Below, piece by piece: positions 19,546-27,966 of a stretch of 64,000 nt of DNA. Source of the DNA: Haliovirga abyssi (lineage in GTDB: Bacteria > Fusobacteriota > Fusobacteriia > Fusobacteriales > Haliovirgaceae); contig NZ_AP027059.1 of assembly GCF_030295325.1 (NCBI RefSeq), positions 1,794,637 to 1,858,636 of the forward strand, given 5' to 3'. Both the position numbers and the translations under genes were made by a program. The first letter of the stretch is position 1. Every line of letters begins with the position of its first letter. The notes beneath the pieces are model-generated. The model was not told the DNA's origin. It was given only the letters and a program-made list of their open reading frames with translations, and did not search any database.

Positions 19546-20734
19546 TATAATAATTATTTTTTAGATTTATTTCACTATTTAAATAGATTATTTTAAATAT
19601 TAACATTTTTTTTGTTATATTATATACTCTAATTTTTGATACTATATTTTTCTTCTTATATAAAATTTCTCCAGTAATATTATCTCTTAATATATTTTGA
19701 TAATTATATATTAAAAAACTATCTCCTATTTCTAAATAATCAGAAAATCTGTTTTCTGCATAAATATATTTATCATCTTTTTTTAATATTTTTATCCCTT
19801 TTCTATATTTTTTTTCTTTTTGATAATATTTTTTCAATTCTTTTTGAACTTCCTTATTATCTATTATATATTTTGCTATATTATATATTCCATTAATATC
19901 ATTTGTATCTTTATATATTCTAAATAAACTTAAATATATCTTTTGAGATTTATTTAAATTTAAAGCTTTTTTTAAATTTATTTTTGCTAATTTAAAATTA
20001 TTATTATCTGCAAATATTAGACCAAGTCTATAATAATATTGATAATTGGCTGGAAATATTTCTATTGCCTTTTTTAAATTTAAAATTGCATTTTCTACCT
20101 TTCCACTCTTTAACATCTCAATTGAATTGAAAAATAGTTTATCTGCTTCTTTTCTCAATATTGAAATTTTTTCTATATATTCACTATTACCATATTTATT
20201 TAAAATTAAATTAATCTTTTTATTTTTAAATAAAAATTCTAAAAAATCTTTTTTATATACAGATTTTTCATCTAATTTTTCATATATTTCAATTGATTTT
20301 TTAATATCATTTTGAGAAATAAAAAAATATAAAAGTTTAGATTTTATACTCTCATCTCCGTTAGTTTTCAAATCTTCAAATTTTTCAGTTCTATCTTTTT
20401 TCTCACTGTTTATATACTCTATTTCATAAAGTAATTCCATTGCTTTATAATATTCAGGAAATTTTTTCAATACTTTTTTTAATAAAAATTCTGATTTTTT
20501 ATACTCTTTATTTTTATAATAATTTTTTGCAAGATTATAATTCTTATAAATATTTTTATTTTCAGTTCCATTACTAAATACTGAAATTAATATAAAGAAT
20601 AATATAAAAAAACTTTTTTTATTGATTTTTTTTAAAAAAATTAATGAATCATTCTTTTGAAAAATATGAACAAATCTACAGATTTTCTTAACCAATTTCA
20701 ACAAATTTATTTTTTTAATATACTTAAGAAACAT
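19532..20734 (-). CDS. Secreted or membrane-anchored TPR protein
   Basis: The 400 residues start with a basic region and then a hydrophobic stretch (KKSFFILFFILISVFSNG, about 39-57) that acts as an internal signal or anchor. Tetratricopeptide-type repeats follow: YNLAKNYYKNKEYKKSEFLLKKVLKKFPEYYKAM and AILNLKKAIEIFPANYQYYYRLGLIFADNNNFKLAKINLKKAL. The last 100 residues are beta-rich and include SDYLEIGDSFLIYNY and NITGEILYKKK, a layout unlike TPR. The start overlaps the previous TPR gene by 11 bases. Partners are unknown; a periplasmic scaffold is likely. Confidence 0.75.
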   Translation of the reverse strand: MFLKYIKKINLLKLVKKICRFVHIFQKNDSLIFLKKINKKSFFILFFILISVFSNGTENKNIYKNYNLAKNYYKNKEYKKSEFLLKKVLKKFPEYYKAMELLYEIEYINSEKKDRTEKFEDLKTNGDESIKSKLLYFFISQNDIKKSIEIYEKLDEKSVYKKDFLEFLFKNKKINLILNKYGNSEYIEKISILRKEADKLFFNSIEMLKSGKVENAILNLKKAIEIFPANYQYYYRLGLIFADNNNFKLAKINLKKALNLNKSQKIYLSLFRIYKDTNDINGIYNIAKYIIDNKEVQKELKKYYQKEKKYRKGIKILKKDDKYIYAENRFSDYLEIGDSFLIYNYQNILRDNITGEILYKKKNIVSKIRVYNITKKMLIFKIIYLNSEINLKNNYYIDKF

Positions 20735-21632
20735 CGTGAAGTTCTTCCTCTATTATATTTTTTTTATCATTTGGTAAAGGTTGCTCTAATATTTTTTTTA
20801 ATATTTCTTTGCCTTTTTCAATATTTCCCTTTACTAAATATAAAAGTGCCATTTTATATTTAGTTTCCGTATATTCTGCTTCTAGTCTTTCATATAATTT
20901 CTCTTCTTCATCTTTTAACTCTTCTTCACTTAACTCTTTTAAATAGTTTTTATAATATCCTGAATTATATGGTTCTTTTTCAGATGCAATTAAAAAATTT
21001 GTTTTACTTTTTTCTATTTCTCCTAATTTATTATAAACTTTCCCCAAATAATTATATAAAGCTGATGTTCTAAATCCATTATCATGAGCCATAACAAAAT
21101 ATTTTTTTGCTAATTTATACTCTTTTTTATAATAATAAATAGCTCCTAATAAATAGTTAGCATAATTATTTGTTGGTTCTATCTCTACTACTTTTTTCCA
21201 ACATTTTATCGACTCATCCATTTCCCCTTGTTTATAAGCAATTTCTCCTAAATTATAGTAAACTGCAGGATTTTCCCACCCTAATTCTATAATTTTTTTA
21301 TAATATTTTTCTGCTTCATCTAAAATCTTAGCTTGTGTATACATCTGTGCCAAAAGATATAGAATTGAAGTATCTTCTGGAACTAATTTATTTGCCTTTT
21401 TAAAATTATTAATTGCTTCTGCTGTCATTCCCTGAAAAGAATAACATATCCCTATTTTCTTTAGTAATTCTGAGCCTATTTTACTTTCGTCTTCATAGAA
21501 CATATATAGTTCATAATTTTTAATAGCTTCGTCATATAGTCCTTCTTTTTCATAAAAGTCTCCTAATTTAAGAGCTCTCTCTTTTTTTCCTTCTTTTTTA
21601 TTTTCATCTAATTCCTCTTTAATTATTATCAT
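20724..21632 (-). CDS. Cytoplasmic TPR-repeat protein
   Basis: From the ATG at 21632 (AGGGGTG upstream) the protein has 302 residues and no signal peptide. At least five tetratricopeptide repeats are readable: ALKLGDFYEKEGLYDEAIKN, EAINNFKKANKLVPEDTSIL, LLAQMYTQAKILDEAEKYY, VYYNLGEIAYKQGEMDESIK and NYLLGAIYYYKKEYKLAKKY. TPR repeats bind other proteins. It lies between a STAS-domain gene and a second, exported TPR protein, and the three are probably one operon. Confidence 0.8.
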   Translation of the reverse strand: MIIIKEELDENKKEGKKERALKLGDFYEKEGLYDEAIKNYELYMFYEDESKIGSELLKKIGICYSFQGMTAEAINNFKKANKLVPEDTSILYLLAQMYTQAKILDEAEKYYKKIIELGWENPAVYYNLGEIAYKQGEMDESIKCWKKVVEIEPTNNYANYLLGAIYYYKKEYKLAKKYFVMAHDNGFRTSALYNYLGKVYNKLGEIEKSKTNFLIASEKEPYNSGYYKNYLKELSEEELKDEEEKLYERLEAEYTETKYKMALLYLVKGNIEKGKEILKKILEQPLPNDKKNIIEEELHDVS

Positions 21633-21654
21633 TATAAACACCCCTATTTTAGGA

Positions 21655-21999
21655 TTAGAATTTTTTTAAAGCCTCATCTTCTGATTTGTATATCTCAAAA
21701 ATTTCATTTAACCCAACCATTTCAAATATTGTTGCAATATGAGAATTAAGATTTATAATTTTTATATCTCCTCCTGCATCTCTAACTTCTCTAACTCTTC
21801 CTCTTAAAATCCCCATTGCAAGACTATTAATATGAACTAATCCCTCAAAATCAATTATAAAATTATTTTTTCCAGCCTTACTGAATTCAATTAATTTATC
21901 TTTTAACTTTGGGGCAACTAAAGCATCTAATTCACCTATTACTCTTACTATAACAACACCATTTTTCTCTTCTGTTTTTAATTCGAAATTTGCTAACAT
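21655..21999 (-). CDS. STAS-domain anti-anti-sigma factor
   Basis: The 114 residues are one STAS domain of the RsbV/SpoIIAA kind: VVIVRVIGELDALVAPKLKDKL, NNFIIDFEGLVHINSLAMGIL and GGDIKIINLNSHIATIFEMVGL. The serine in VHINSLAMG (about residue 58) stands where the phosphorylated Ser of SpoIIAA lies. Unphosphorylated protein would bind the partner kinase encoded just before it and release a sigma factor or other target. The start overlaps the kinase gene by 7 bases. No sigma factor gene is adjacent. Confidence 0.88.
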   Translation of the reverse strand: MLANFELKTEEKNGVVIVRVIGELDALVAPKLKDKLIEFSKAGKNNFIIDFEGLVHINSLAMGILRGRVREVRDAGGDIKIINLNSHIATIFEMVGLNEIFEIYKSEDEALKKF

Positions 22000-22406
22000 A
22001 CTATTCTCTCCTCTCTATTTACCTTTTTTAATATTTTTATTTTTGTTCCTTGCTCTTTTCTTGAAATTGCAAAATCATCTACAATCCCCTTTACAATATT
22101 TAATCCTAACCCTCCCTCTTCCTTACTTATTTTATTTTCTAAAAATCCTTGTCCATAATCTTCAACTATCATAGTAAAAATATTTTCTTTTATTTTCAAA
22201 ACTATATTAATAGTTCCAAATTCTTTCTCATTTTCATATGCATGTTCTATTGCATTTGTAGATAATTCATCGGCAACAGACACTAACTGTACCTTATCTA
22301 ACTTTGAAACCATTTCTACTTCTAAAAAAGTTCTAATAACACTTCTAATAATAACTAAATTCTTATAAAGCGATCCTACCCCTATTTCCAATTCCCCTTC
22401 CTTCAT
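21993..22406 (-). CDS. RsbW-like anti-sigma serine kinase (HATPase_c)
   Basis: This 137-residue protein is a GHKL ATPase domain. The N-box is VSVADELSTNAIEHAYENE, the G1 box VEDYGQGF, and the G2 box EEGGLGLNIVKGIVDDF. There is no histidine-kinase dimerisation domain, so it belongs to the RsbW/SpoIIAB kinases that phosphorylate a STAS protein. Its target is most likely the STAS protein of the overlapping gene. The upstream gene encodes a lipoprotein, and the SpoIIE-type phosphatase at 33.5 kb could oppose it, which is speculation. Confidence 0.88.
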   Translation of the reverse strand: MKEGELEIGVGSLYKNLVIIRSVIRTFLEVEMVSKLDKVQLVSVADELSTNAIEHAYENEKEFGTINIVLKIKENIFTMIVEDYGQGFLENKISKEEGGLGLNIVKGIVDDFAISRKEQGTKIKILKKVNREERIVC

Positions 22407-22410
22407 TTTT

Positions 22411-22932
22411 TCACCCTCTTTCTTTAAAATTGATTAATTTCCAACCATTTTTTTCAAATTTAAAATATAAATCAAAATAATATGTTTCATCATAAAAATT
22501 TATCAGTAGTAGTATTTTTGCATTTTTTTTATAAAATTTTATTTTCCCTTTGTATATTTTTGAACTGCTCAAATCATACTTTTTAACTATATTAAATTTT
22601 AATACATTCAGTAGGCTTTTGTCAATATGTTTTTCGATATTTTTATATTCATTTTTAGATAATAATTTAACCATATCTTCAATTATAACTTTAAGTTCTT
22701 TTTTATTCTTAACTCTTTCTTCCAATTTCAGTTCTAATTTTCTAATTTCCTTATTATTTACAGAGTTTTTTTCTTTAATAATATTCAAATCTACTTTTGC
22801 TTCTTCTAGTTTCCACAATTCATAATTTTTATAAAAATTTTTTTCTTCTGGAATATTTTCTTTTATTTTCAAAAAACTGCATCCAGATAATATTATTGTT
22901 AGTAAAATTATTAGAAATTTTAATTTTTTCAT
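22411..22932 (-). CDS. Lipoprotein of unknown function
   Basis: The 173 residues start MKKLKFLIILLTIILSGCSFLK, a lipoprotein signal with the lipobox LSGC (Cys18). The mature part is charged, with a predicted coiled-coil stretch (KEIRKLELKLEERVKNKKEL) and a C-terminal beta-rich half (KIYKGKIKFYKKNAKILLLINFYDETYYFDLYF). I recognise no family. It is 4 bases upstream of the anti-sigma kinase gene and so in the same operon. Confidence 0.75.
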   Translation of the reverse strand: MKKLKFLIILLTIILSGCSFLKIKENIPEEKNFYKNYELWKLEEAKVDLNIIKEKNSVNNKEIRKLELKLEERVKNKKELKVIIEDMVKLLSKNEYKNIEKHIDKSLLNVLKFNIVKKYDLSSSKIYKGKIKFYKKNAKILLLINFYDETYYFDLYFKFEKNGWKLINFKERG

Positions 22933-22986
22933 CTATAATCTCCTTGCGTTTATAATATTACTTGATATTCTAGCATTTTCAAAATC

Positions 22987-23008
22987 AGGGCTAACACATA
23001 AGTCAGCC
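22987..23008 (-). terminator. Possible second terminator hairpin
   Basis: GGGCTAAC pairs with GTCAGCCC with one mismatch. The T-rich tract on the minus strand is weak. It lies between a stronger terminator and the lipoprotein gene. Confidence 0.3.
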
Positions 23009-23087
23009 CCTACTACTTTTCATAATATACAAGAAAAAATAGCATAACTTTTTTCTGTATCAACTTATACTTTCCTAGTAAACTAAA

Positions 23088-23112
23088 AAAGCAAGAGTAT
23101 TACCCTTGCTTT
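23088..23112 (-). terminator. Terminator of the lgt operon
   Basis: AAAGCAAG pairs with CTTGCTTT and is followed on the minus strand by TTTT. The stop codon of the 41-codon gene lies in its loop. Confidence 0.75.
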
Positions 23113-23225
23113 AATATATTGCTCCTAATATCATATAGTTGCTCTAAAAACTCTGCAATCACATAATCATCTGAATATTTTTCATAAGTCTTGATCATCT
23201 CTTCTATCTCTTTTACCATTAGCAT
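23100..23225 (-). CDS. Small protein of 41 residues, unknown
   Basis: An ATG at 23225 is preceded by a very strong AAGGAGGGG and opens a 41-codon frame ending TAA at 23100-23102. The product begins MLMVKEIEEMIKTYEKYSDD and is acidic and probably helical, with no Cys and no membrane segment. It lies 62 bases after lgt on the same strand, and a terminator overlaps its end, so it looks like the last gene of the miaA-lgt transcript. No family is recognised. Confidence 0.65.
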   Translation of the reverse strand: MLMVKEIEEMIKTYEKYSDDYVIAEFLEQLYDIRSNILKQG

Positions 23226-23287
23226 TTCTATCCCCTCCTTGGAATATAATATCATCCTTGATACTATATTTATCGAAAGGAACCATA

Positions 23288-24133
23288 TTAAACTTTAGAA
23301 TTTTTTTTCTTTAATAAATATATTCCAACTGTAATCATTATTAAACTCGCAACATGAGGTGCACGAAGCCCTAAAATTTCTAAATCATCAGCTCTAAATA
23401 TAGTAACAATAGAACGAATAACACCATATTCTATTAAATATATAAAAAACAAACTTCCTTTTGCCAATTTTTTCTTTCTAAATATAAACCAAATTGATAA
23501 AAAAGCTAAAAAATTTAATATCATTTCATATACCATTACTGGATGCGTCGGAATATTTGGAAATTCATTTCCTGCTGGTGTCCCAACTGGAAATGTTATA
23601 CCCCATGGAACTAAATTTTTTAATCCTTGATGCATTCCTTTTAAATATTCTGCCCACCATTGATTGAAATCATTTCCTAGCATTATATTTAAAGGAGCAA
23701 ACGTAGGTACTCCATGTGCATCTCCATTCATCAAATTACCAATTCTACCTATAGATTGTCCTAGTATAACTGGTGCAGCTGCAATATCCCCTAAAGTCCA
23801 AATATTGATTTTTTTAACTTTAGCAAATATCATTGTTCCAATTATTCCACCTATTATTCCACCATGAATTGCCATCCCACCATGCCAAACCGCTATGATT
23901 TCTGCAGGATGTGCAAAATAATAATGTGACTCTAACAATACATAATATAATCTTCCACCTAATAATCCTGATATCATTGCAACAAAAACATAATCTTCAA
24001 TTAAATTTGTATCTATATTTAATCTTTTAGCTTCTTTTTTTGCTAAATATAGTCCTAAAAAAAATGCAATTGCATACATCAAACCATAATATCTTATCTC
24101 GAAAATTCCAAACTTCAAAAAAACTGGATGCAT
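23288..24133 (-). CDS. lgt: Prolipoprotein diacylglyceryl transferase
   Basis: Lgt attaches diacylglycerol to the lipobox Cys of prolipoproteins, the first step for all the lipoproteins in this window. The 281 residues have about seven membrane helices. Motifs include YGLMYAIAF (with the essential His/Tyr region), WHGGMAIHGGIIGG, and the signature GRIGNLMNGDAHGVPT (Arg and Asn essential). Its ATG overlaps the miaA stop by one base (TAATG), so translation is coupled. Confidence 0.97.
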   Translation of the reverse strand: MHPVFLKFGIFEIRYYGLMYAIAFFLGLYLAKKEAKRLNIDTNLIEDYVFVAMISGLLGGRLYYVLLESHYYFAHPAEIIAVWHGGMAIHGGIIGGIIGTMIFAKVKKINIWTLGDIAAAPVILGQSIGRIGNLMNGDAHGVPTFAPLNIMLGNDFNQWWAEYLKGMHQGLKNLVPWGITFPVGTPAGNEFPNIPTHPVMVYEMILNFLAFLSIWFIFRKKKLAKGSLFFIYLIEYGVIRSIVTIFRADDLEILGLRAPHVASLIMITVGIYLLKKKNSKV

Positions 24134-25032
24134 TAATCCTTCACCTTCTTTAATATATTTTTTTCAATCTCATCTACACTATATTTTCCTAATGAAAACC
24201 ATTCTATTTCAGCATCTCGTTTAAACCAAGTAAATTGTCTTTTCGCATATCTTCTGCTATCTCTTTTTATTAATTCTTTTGCTGTTTCTATATCTATTTT
24301 CTTATCAAAATAGTCTGATAATTCTTTATATCCTATTGCCTGAATTGCTGTTATTCCATTTCTATAATTATCATATAAAAATTTAGCTTCTTTTTCTAAT
24401 CCGTCATTAAACATTTTGTCTACACGTAAATTTATTCTATTATACAACTCTTCTCTATTTCTTTCAAGTCCAAATTTATAAAAATTATAGTTATTTCTTT
24501 TATAATTCCTTTTGGAAACTTCACTAAATTTTTCACCAGTTAATTTACACACTTCCAAAGCTCTAATTACTCTTTTTCTATTATTCAAATGGATATTCTC
24601 TGTTGCAGCTATATCCAAATTTTTTAGCATCTCATATAACTCTTCATTTGAAAATTTATTAAGTTCTTCTCTTAATTCTATATTTTCTTTTGGCAAATCA
24701 GAAAATCCATCTGTTATAGCTCTTATATATAACCCTGTCCCCCCTACTAACAATACAGTTTTATCCTCTTTTTCTAATTTTTCAAGCAATAAATTTACAT
24801 CTTTTTCATATTTTCCAACGCTATATTTTTCATCTGGCTCTACAATATCTAACATATAATGCGTTATACCTTGCATTTCGGCTTTTTTAATTTTTGCCGT
24901 TCCAATATTCATATGTTTATACACTTGCATAGAATCAGCTGATATTATAACTGCATTTAGTTTTTTAGCCAGCTTTATAGATAGCTCTGTCTTTCCTACT
25001 CCTGTAGGCCCACATATAACAATCCCTTTCAT
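24133..25032 (-). CDS. miaA: tRNA dimethylallyltransferase
   Basis: MiaA adds a dimethylallyl group to A37 of tRNAs reading U-starting codons. The 299 residues show the P-loop GPTGVGKT (8-15), ISADSMQVYKHMNIGTAK, HYMLDIVEP, LVGGTGLYIRA and the C-terminal AIGYKEL and RRYAKRQFTWFKRD. All are diagnostic and the length is normal. It is 13 bases downstream of obg and overlaps lgt. Confidence 0.97.
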   Translation of the reverse strand: MKGIVICGPTGVGKTELSIKLAKKLNAVIISADSMQVYKHMNIGTAKIKKAEMQGITHYMLDIVEPDEKYSVGKYEKDVNLLLEKLEKEDKTVLLVGGTGLYIRAITDGFSDLPKENIELREELNKFSNEELYEMLKNLDIAATENIHLNNRKRVIRALEVCKLTGEKFSEVSKRNYKRNNYNFYKFGLERNREELYNRINLRVDKMFNDGLEKEAKFLYDNYRNGITAIQAIGYKELSDYFDKKIDIETAKELIKRDSRRYAKRQFTWFKRDAEIEWFSLGKYSVDEIEKNILKKVKD

Positions 25033-25044
25033 AATAAGCTCCTG

Positions 25045-26328
25045 CTACTCTACAAAATCAAATTCTATATTTTCTATTTTAATTACATCTCCATCTTTTA
25101 CTCCAAAATTTCTTAATTTATTTTCTAGCCCTTTTTCTTTTAGCATATGTAAAAATTGTACAATAGCCTCTTCTGAATTTAATACAAATCTATTTAATAA
25201 AGAATCCACTACTCTTCCACTAACTTCATAAAATCCTTCATCTATTTTATTAATATCCCATTCTGGTTGTTCCATTCCTCTTTCAACTAATAGTTCAGAA
25301 ACATCTTTTTCTTCTTCTATTTGTTCTCTCGGAATTGTTTGCAATATATCATAAGTTCTATAAATAACTTCTTTTAACCCTTTGTTTAATAAAACAGATA
25401 CTGGATATATTTCAATATTTTTTTCTTCCAAATATTTTTTTAATGCATTAAAATTCTCATCATTATATGCCAAATCCATTTTATTAGCTAATACAATTTG
25501 CTTTTTATTTGATAACTTTTCACTATAATTTTCTAATTCTAAATTTATTTTTTCATAATCGTCAATTGGGTCTCTTCCTTCTGTTCCTGATACATCAATT
25601 AAATGATAAATGATTTTACATCTTTCAATATGTCTTAAAAATTTATCACCAAGTCCAACTCCTTGATGAGCTCCTTCCACAAGACCTGGAATATCTGCCA
25701 CTACAAAACTTTTAGTATCTTCTACTCTCACAACTCCTAATTTAGGATTTAAAGTAGTAAAATGATAATTTGCGACCTTTGATTTAGATGCAGAAACTTT
25801 ATTTATAAGACTTGATTTTCCAACATTTGGATATCCAACAAGTGCTACATCTGCTAATAATTTTAATTCCAGTTTTATTTTTATCTCTTTACCTTTTCTT
25901 CCTATTTCTGCTATTTTAGGAGCTCTTCTTGTAGAAGTTTTAAAATGAATATTTCCTCTTCCGCCTCTTCCACCTTTTAAAAACACTCTCTCAACATTTT
26001 CTTCACTTAAATCCATTAAAAGCTCATTAGTTTCATAATCTCTTAACATTGTTCCAACAGGAACTTTTATTATTAAATCTTCTCCCCATTTTCCATACAT
26101 TCTCTTTTTTTGACCATTTTCACCATTTCCAGCTACATATTTCTTTCTATATTTAAAATCTATTAATGTATTTATATTCGAATCTGCTACAAAAATTATA
26201 TCTCCACCACGTCCACCATCTCCACCACTTGGTCCACCAAATTGTATATATTTTTCTCTTCTAAATGCAGCAGAACCATCTCCACCTTTTCCACTTTTTA
26301 ACGTTACTACCGCTTCATCTATAAACAT
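25045..26328 (-). CDS. obg: Obg-family GTPase
   Basis: Obg is an essential ribosome-assembly and stress GTPase. From the ATG at 26328 the protein has 427 residues. It shows the glycine-rich Obg fold (MFIDEAVVTLKSGKGGDGSAAFRREKY and GGDGGRGGDIIF), the G domain (ALVGYPNVGKSSLI, DIPGLVEGAHQGVGLG, NKMDLA), and a C-terminal OCT domain (about 345-427). I rejected an ATG 45 bases upstream because GGAGGGC precedes the start used here. It belongs to the obg-miaA-lgt operon. Confidence 0.96.
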   Translation of the reverse strand: MFIDEAVVTLKSGKGGDGSAAFRREKYIQFGGPSGGDGGRGGDIIFVADSNINTLIDFKYRKKYVAGNGENGQKKRMYGKWGEDLIIKVPVGTMLRDYETNELLMDLSEENVERVFLKGGRGGRGNIHFKTSTRRAPKIAEIGRKGKEIKIKLELKLLADVALVGYPNVGKSSLINKVSASKSKVANYHFTTLNPKLGVVRVEDTKSFVVADIPGLVEGAHQGVGLGDKFLRHIERCKIIYHLIDVSGTEGRDPIDDYEKINLELENYSEKLSNKKQIVLANKMDLAYNDENFNALKKYLEEKNIEIYPVSVLLNKGLKEVIYRTYDILQTIPREQIEEEKDVSELLVERGMEQPEWDINKIDEGFYEVSGRVVDSLLNRFVLNSEEAIVQFLHMLKEKGLENKLRNFGVKDGDVIKIENIEFDFVE

Positions 26329-26485
26329 CTTTTGCCCTCCATTTTGTATTGCAATATTAATCAAGCATCCCATAATAATTTAAGCCTTTTTATAACAAAA
26401 TATAAAAAATTTATTTTTTAAACTCTTTCTAAAAAATAGCATATCTTCTTTTTGAATAAATTTATACTTTCATATCAAATAAAAA

Positions 26486-26594
26486 AATAAGCTACGCTTC
26501 ATCTCGTAAAACATAAATATTTTTCTAAATTTTTGGTTTCTAAAAAATTTTGCCTTGAAAAATCGCACATTTCAAAAAAATAGCGTAGCTTATT
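26486..26594. repeat. Complete AATAAGCTACGC repeat element
   Basis: The 109-bp element is bounded by exact inverted ends AATAAGCTACGC (26486-26497) and GCGTAGCTTATT (26583-26594), with no open frame inside. AATAAATTTATACTTTC occurs just outside both ends. The stretch 26329-26660 contains only this element, a half copy of the TAGGAACG family (about 26384-26430) and the rpmA terminator. Confidence 0.75.
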
Positions 26595-26632
26595 TTCTGA
26601 ATAAATTTATACTTTCCTAACCAATTAAAAAA

Positions 26633-26655
26633 TAGCCCAGCATAATGCTGGGCTA
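26633..26655 (-). terminator. Terminator of the rplU-prp-rpmA operon
   Basis: TAGCCCAGCAT pairs with ATGCTGGGCTA, followed on the minus strand by TTTTTT. It begins 5 bases after the rpmA stop. Confidence 0.88.
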
Positions 26656-26660
26656 AAAAA

Positions 26661-26948
26661 TTATAGTTCTGAGTAAACACTAACTTTCTTTTTTGATTTT
26701 CCAAATCTTTCATATTTTACATATCCATCAATCAATGCAAAAACAGTATGATCTTTTCCTAATCCTACATTATTACCTGGATGAATTTTAGTTCCTCTTT
26801 GTCTGATTAGTATATTCCCAGCTTTTACTAATTCACCACCATATTTTTTTATTCCTAAATATTTGGCATTACTATCTCTTCCATTTCTACTACTTCCAAC
26901 CCCTTTTTTATGGGCGAATAGTTGTAAGTTTATGTTAAAATTTAGCAC
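26661..26948 (-). CDS. rpmA: 50S ribosomal protein L27 with a Prp-cleaved leader
   Basis: The 95 residues include the L27 core [23 protein letters not shown] and [15 protein letters not shown]. The N-terminal extension [11 protein letters not shown] precedes AHKKG. In Firmicutes and Fusobacteria this extension (consensus [10 protein letters not shown]) must be removed by the cysteine protease Prp so that the mature L27 tail can reach the peptidyl-transferase centre. The gene for Prp ends 2 bases before this one. Confidence 0.97.
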   Translation of the reverse strand: MLNFNINLQLFAHKKGVGSSRNGRDSNAKYLGIKKYGGELVKAGNILIRQRGTKIHPGNNVGLGKDHTVFALIDGYVKYERFGKSKKKVSVYSEL

Positions 26949-26950
26949 TG

Positions 26951-27280
26951 TTATCCCTCCTTTTCAATAATCTTTAAGTTTTTGGGATAGATTTTTTCTA
27001 TTTCTTTGAGCATAATATACATACTTTCTAAAATAGCATTTAACTCCCGATTTTTTTCACTAATTTTACAATTTTTCAAATCTAATTTTAAAAAACCATC
27101 TCTATTTCCAACTTTTGGATTTAATTTTAGGTAACCTAATATACCAACAACTGCTTGTTGCATTGCAGTGGAAACAGCAGAACATACAATATCTTTTCCA
27201 TACTCTTCAAAATTAGCATGTCCATTCCCAGAAAAACCTGTGATTTCTCCATTTTTTCTGTAGATTGTAACCTTAATCAT
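26951..27280 (-). CDS. prp: Ribosomal-processing cysteine protease Prp
   Basis: The 109-residue protein is the Prp (YsxB) protease that trims the L27 N-terminus. The catalytic pair is His21 ([13 protein letters not shown]) and Cys33 ([19 protein letters not shown]). The length is normal. It sits between rplU and rpmA, the invariant position of prp in genomes that encode the extended L27. Its start overlaps the rplU stop. Confidence 0.96.
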   Translation of the reverse strand: MIKVTIYRKNGEITGFSGNGHANFEEYGKDIVCSAVSTAMQQAVVGILGYLKLNPKVGNRDGFLKLDLKNCKISEKNRELNAILESMYIMLKEIEKIYPKNLKIIEKEG

Positions 27281-27591
27281 TACGCTTGAATATTTTTTAT
27301 TTCAAGCTCTGTATAAGGTTGTCTATGTCCTTTTTTCTTATGAAAACCTGTTTTTGGTTTGTATTTGAAATTAATAACCTTTTTTCCCTTACCGTGTTCT
27401 ATTACAGAAGCCACTACTTTTGCTCCTTCTACAAATGGAGTTCCTACTTTTACATCTCCTTCATTTGAAACTAATAACACATCTGTTAATTCCACTTCGG
27501 CATCAACATCGTAAGGCAGCTTTTCAACTCTTAACTTTTGGCCTTCTTTGACCTTATATTGTTTCCCACCAGTTTTAATTATAGCATACAT
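27280..27591 (-). CDS. rplU: 50S ribosomal protein L21
   Basis: The 103 residues start [23 protein letters not shown], the universal L21 opening, and end with [21 protein letters not shown]21 binds 23S rRNA. It is the first gene of rplU-prp-rpmA and is preceded by a structured leader and a strong promoter. AGGAGGTG precedes the ATG. Confidence 0.97.
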   Translation of the reverse strand: MYAIIKTGGKQYKVKEGQKLRVEKLPYDVDAEVELTDVLLVSNEGDVKVGTPFVEGAKVVASVIEHGKGKKVINFKYKPKTGFHKKKGHRQPYTELEIKNIQA

Positions 27592-27616
27592 TAAAACTTC
27601 ACCTCCTAATTATTTC

Positions 27617-27654
27617 TCGCCACAAAAGGTGCTACCTACCTTTCTTGTGTGCGG
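27617..27654 (-). promoter_or_regulatory. L21-type mRNA leader hairpin
   Basis: In the short leader of rplU, CGCACACAAGAAAGGT pairs with ACCTTTTGTGGCG around a loop containing AGGTAGC. Position and structure match the L21 leaders that control rplU operons by feedback in Gram-positive relatives. The stretch 27592-27966 also holds the promoter and two terminators, and no gene. Confidence 0.65.
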
Positions 27655-27666
27655 TACAACGTTGCC

Positions 27667-27695
27667 ATTTTAACATAATCATTAATAAAAGTCAA
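27667..27695 (-). promoter_or_regulatory. Promoter of the rplU operon
   Basis: On the minus strand TTGACT (27690-27695) and TAAAAT (27667-27672) are 17 bases apart. Transcription would start near 27660, just before the leader hairpin. Confidence 0.75.
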
Positions 27696-27720
27696 TCTCA
27701 TTTTTTTAGTTAAAAAAATA

Positions 27721-27741
27721 GGATTTGCCATCGGCAAATCC
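27721..27741 (-). terminator. Strong hairpin terminator upstream of the rplU promoter
   Basis: GGATTTGCC pairs with GGCAAATCC around ATC and is followed on the minus strand by TATTTTTTT. It insulates rplU from transcripts coming from the oleate hydratase side. Confidence 0.75.
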
Positions 27742-27873
27742 CTACGGAATCATACGTGTTCAATTCTATAAATGAAATAAATTTGCTTAGAATTTTTTAT
27801 AGCGTATAATATAAAAAATTAAATATTATATAAATGAATGACTACCATTTATATAAATAGTCATTAAACTATA

Positions 27874-27906
27874 AATAAGATTGCCGCATATAGCAGCAAT
27901 CTTATT
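27874..27906 (-). terminator. Terminator after the oleate hydratase gene
   Basis: AATAAGATTGC (27874-27884) pairs perfectly with GCAATCTTATT (27896-27906) around an 11-base loop. The T-run is short. It is 60 bases after the stop codon. Confidence 0.6.
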
Positions 27907-27966
27907 CTATTTTATATAATGATTAGACCTCCAAAAATGGTTTTCTAAAATCATACAATTAATTTA

